The position numbers were made by a program, and so were the translations under genes. From Straminergon stramineum (lineage: Eukaryota > Streptophyta > Bryopsida > Hypnales > Calliergonaceae), in assembly GCA_963920665.1 (NCBI GenBank), contig OY987266.1, positions 26,834,248 to 26,898,247 on the forward strand: DNA of 64,000 nt, in the 5' to 3' direction. Positions within the stretch are counted from its first letter, which is position 1. Each line of letters opens with the position of its first letter. The notes beneath the pieces are model-generated. The model ran no database searches. It was not told the DNA's origin and saw nothing but the letters and a program-made list of their open reading frames with translations. Shown one piece after another: positions 62,718-64,000 of this stretch.

Positions 62718-63402
62718 TTAACCCCTAATGCAAGTTGGAATTTGGTCTACGATGGGTACCCCCCAAATTGCATTGTGCTTTAAAGAGCAATTTAAAATAA
62801 GCCCCAAAATGGCTTCATCACGTATTTAAAATTTTCAAGGACCCTTCTGAGTGGTTCTTCAAAGAAGAATTGATGCTTTTGGTACATGTGCCAAGCTTCA
62901 AAGCTCAAATGAATGGATGCTTTAAATCTCTGACATGCCTTTCCATTTCTAGTTGGTTAACTAGCTTATTTATTTATTTAAACAAGCCTTTACATGCCTA
63001 GTTGGTTAATGAGCTTGCATATGTTTTTGGAGCATTAACCATTCGATTTCAACTGCATCTCTTTTGCTTTTGACACCTTGGGATGGGGAGCTTATGAATG
63101 TGATTGATCACTTTGAAGGTTGCCTATGAGCTCTTTTAAACACTCTACTTCCAAAACTTTGGACCCCTATTGTAATCTCAAATTTGCCAAAATCAGAAAA
63201 TTGATTTTACATTTCTTCATTTTCTACAAATCTCTTTGCTTTCTTGTATTCATAACTAACTACTTCGCCTACAAATTAACCACAACCCAACTTTTGACGC
63301 TTTTAGGTGTACCCACCTTATTGAGACCATACAAACAAGACGGAGTGAAGAAACCCTGCTACACTAAACCACATTCAGATTCCTACCTACATTAGGGGTT
63401 AA
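62718..63402. mobile_element. TTAA-flanked element with CCCCTAATG termini (677 bp)
   Basis: Left end CCCCTAATGCAAGTTGG (62722) mirrors the right end CCTACCTACATTAGGGG (63398) with a few mismatches. TTAA lies outside both ends (62718-62721 and 63399-63402). The interior differs from family A, so it is a separate subfamily. The 91-codon ORF at 63120-63395 falls inside it and shows no domain. Confidence 0.6.
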
Positions 63403-63759
63403 AAATTCCTCCCTCATGTACCGGTGGTGCACATTTTCTTTCTAGAGTGTACTCCATTGGTACATGAGGTTGGCATTGGGTGGAAATGGGTACGTCTACC
63501 CTTTCTCTCTCAGTGCACCAGAGCCTGGCAATCTCGCCCTTCTCAGTTCCTGTCATTGTTTTCTTGGCATGCGCTCCGTCAGAATCCGGAGTCGAGGGTT
63601 TACCCTTTAAGGTACCGACGTACCGACCCTGAAGCAAATCTATCTCAAATCTCTCCGTGCCAGGGATCATTCAAGTCTTCCAGAGAGTGAAACAATAATG
63701 TCGCAAGCTTTCAAACACTCACGGCCTCTCACGCACGCAGTCACGCACCTGTTCGCAGA
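63403..63759 (+). promoter_or_regulatory. Probable promoter and leader of the right-edge gene
   Basis: CpG frequency rises from about 63480 to the edge, as at the other gene starts. A competing ATG at 63698 opens a 60-codon ORF (MSQAFKHSRPLTHAVTHLFA at its start), in another frame from the candidate CDS, and could be an upstream ORF. No TATA box is evident. Confidence 0.35.
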
Positions 63760-64000
63760 ATGTCAGATTGGCAGCATTCAAGACGCGCAAGCTGCAGCCC
63801 GGCACCTTCTCGCATTCAGTCCGCACCACAGCCGCGACGCCGCTCTCGTTTGCAAACGCTCGCGGCCCCGATCTTGTTAAGAGCAACACCGCAATTGCGC
63901 TTTGCGAATTCCGTCGTTGCGAAACGTTACAGTAGCGCCTCGCCTTGCATCGCAGCATGTCGAAGACGCCATGGATGTGAGCTTCATCCACACCGCCTAG
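63760..64000 (+). CDS. N-terminal part of an ORF with mitochondrial presequence-like features, open at right edge
   Basis: From ATG 63760 the frame is open for 80 codons to the edge. The peptide is rich in Arg, Ser, Ala and Gln with only two acidic residues; its middle reads LLRATPQLRFANSVVAKRYS. Arg-rich amphipathic sequence with an R-Y-S-S type site is typical of mitochondrial presequences. The mature domain lies outside the window, so the function is unknown. The minus-strand ORF at 63719-63991 covers the same DNA and lacks any such signature, but it cannot be fully excluded. Confidence 0.35.
   Translation, partial: MSDWQHSRRASCSPAPSRIQSAPQPRRRSRLQTLAAPILLRATPQLRFANSVVAKRYSSASPCIAACRRRHGCELHPHRL

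Noticed and set aside
1..64000. Virus-derived integration suggested by the 2A-like motif
   Set aside because: The motif lies in the frame of a spliced plant gene, with family-conserved sequence on both sides, and no viral genes are present nearby.

Overview
This is a 64 kb stretch of nuclear DNA from a land plant. The evidence is spliced genes with GT...AG introns, an alpha-expansin, a plant-type DHHC protein S-acyltransferase, a cytosolic-type aminopeptidase P, a GT61 glycosyltransferase exon, and an 'AAACCCTAA' leader motif. Gene density is low and the spacers are AT-rich and nearly free of CpG, which fits a medium or large methylated genome. CpG returns only around the genes and in one island without a recognised gene at 32.9-35.8 kb. 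I cannot name the species; a non-seed plant is possible but unproven.

Layout. 1-330: leader and first codons of a gene running off the left edge on the minus strand. 4.1-6.0 kb (+): three-exon alpha-expansin with a TATA box. 6-16.8 kb: transposon-rich spacer with TTAA-flanked elements, a CACTA MITE, a PIF-type MITE, a long foldback element and a small secreted-protein ORF apparently cut by an element. 17.3-24.0 kb (-): complete 16-exon aminopeptidase P gene bracketed by two inverted copies of one MITE. 24.7-32.9 kb: AT-rich spacer with one more large TTAA element. 32.9-35.8 kb: CpG-containing island. 37.1-39.5 kb: unusual tract with scattered copies of a 13-bp partial palindrome. 44.7-48.7 kb: foldback elements. 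50.7-58.3 kb (+): 11-exon DHHC S-acyltransferase gene. 60.0-60.5 kb (-): last exon of a GT61 glycosyltransferase. 62.7-63.4 kb: another TTAA element. 63.76 kb to the right edge (+): start of an ORF with a mitochondrial presequence-like N terminus.

The genes are ordinary unlinked housekeeping or cell-wall genes and do not form a cluster. Two things stand out. First, exon 9 of the S-acyltransferase reads in frame through [10 protein letters not shown], one conservative substitution away from the 2A ribosome-skipping consensus; it sits exactly between the membrane/catalytic half and the Ser-rich cytosolic tail. Second, a multi-member family of non-autonomous elements has CCCC-type termini and 4-bp TTAA (once CTAA/CTAA) target duplications, a piggyBac-like signature.

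All exon borders were assigned by eye from splice consensus, reading frame and family conservation. No alignment or expression data were available.
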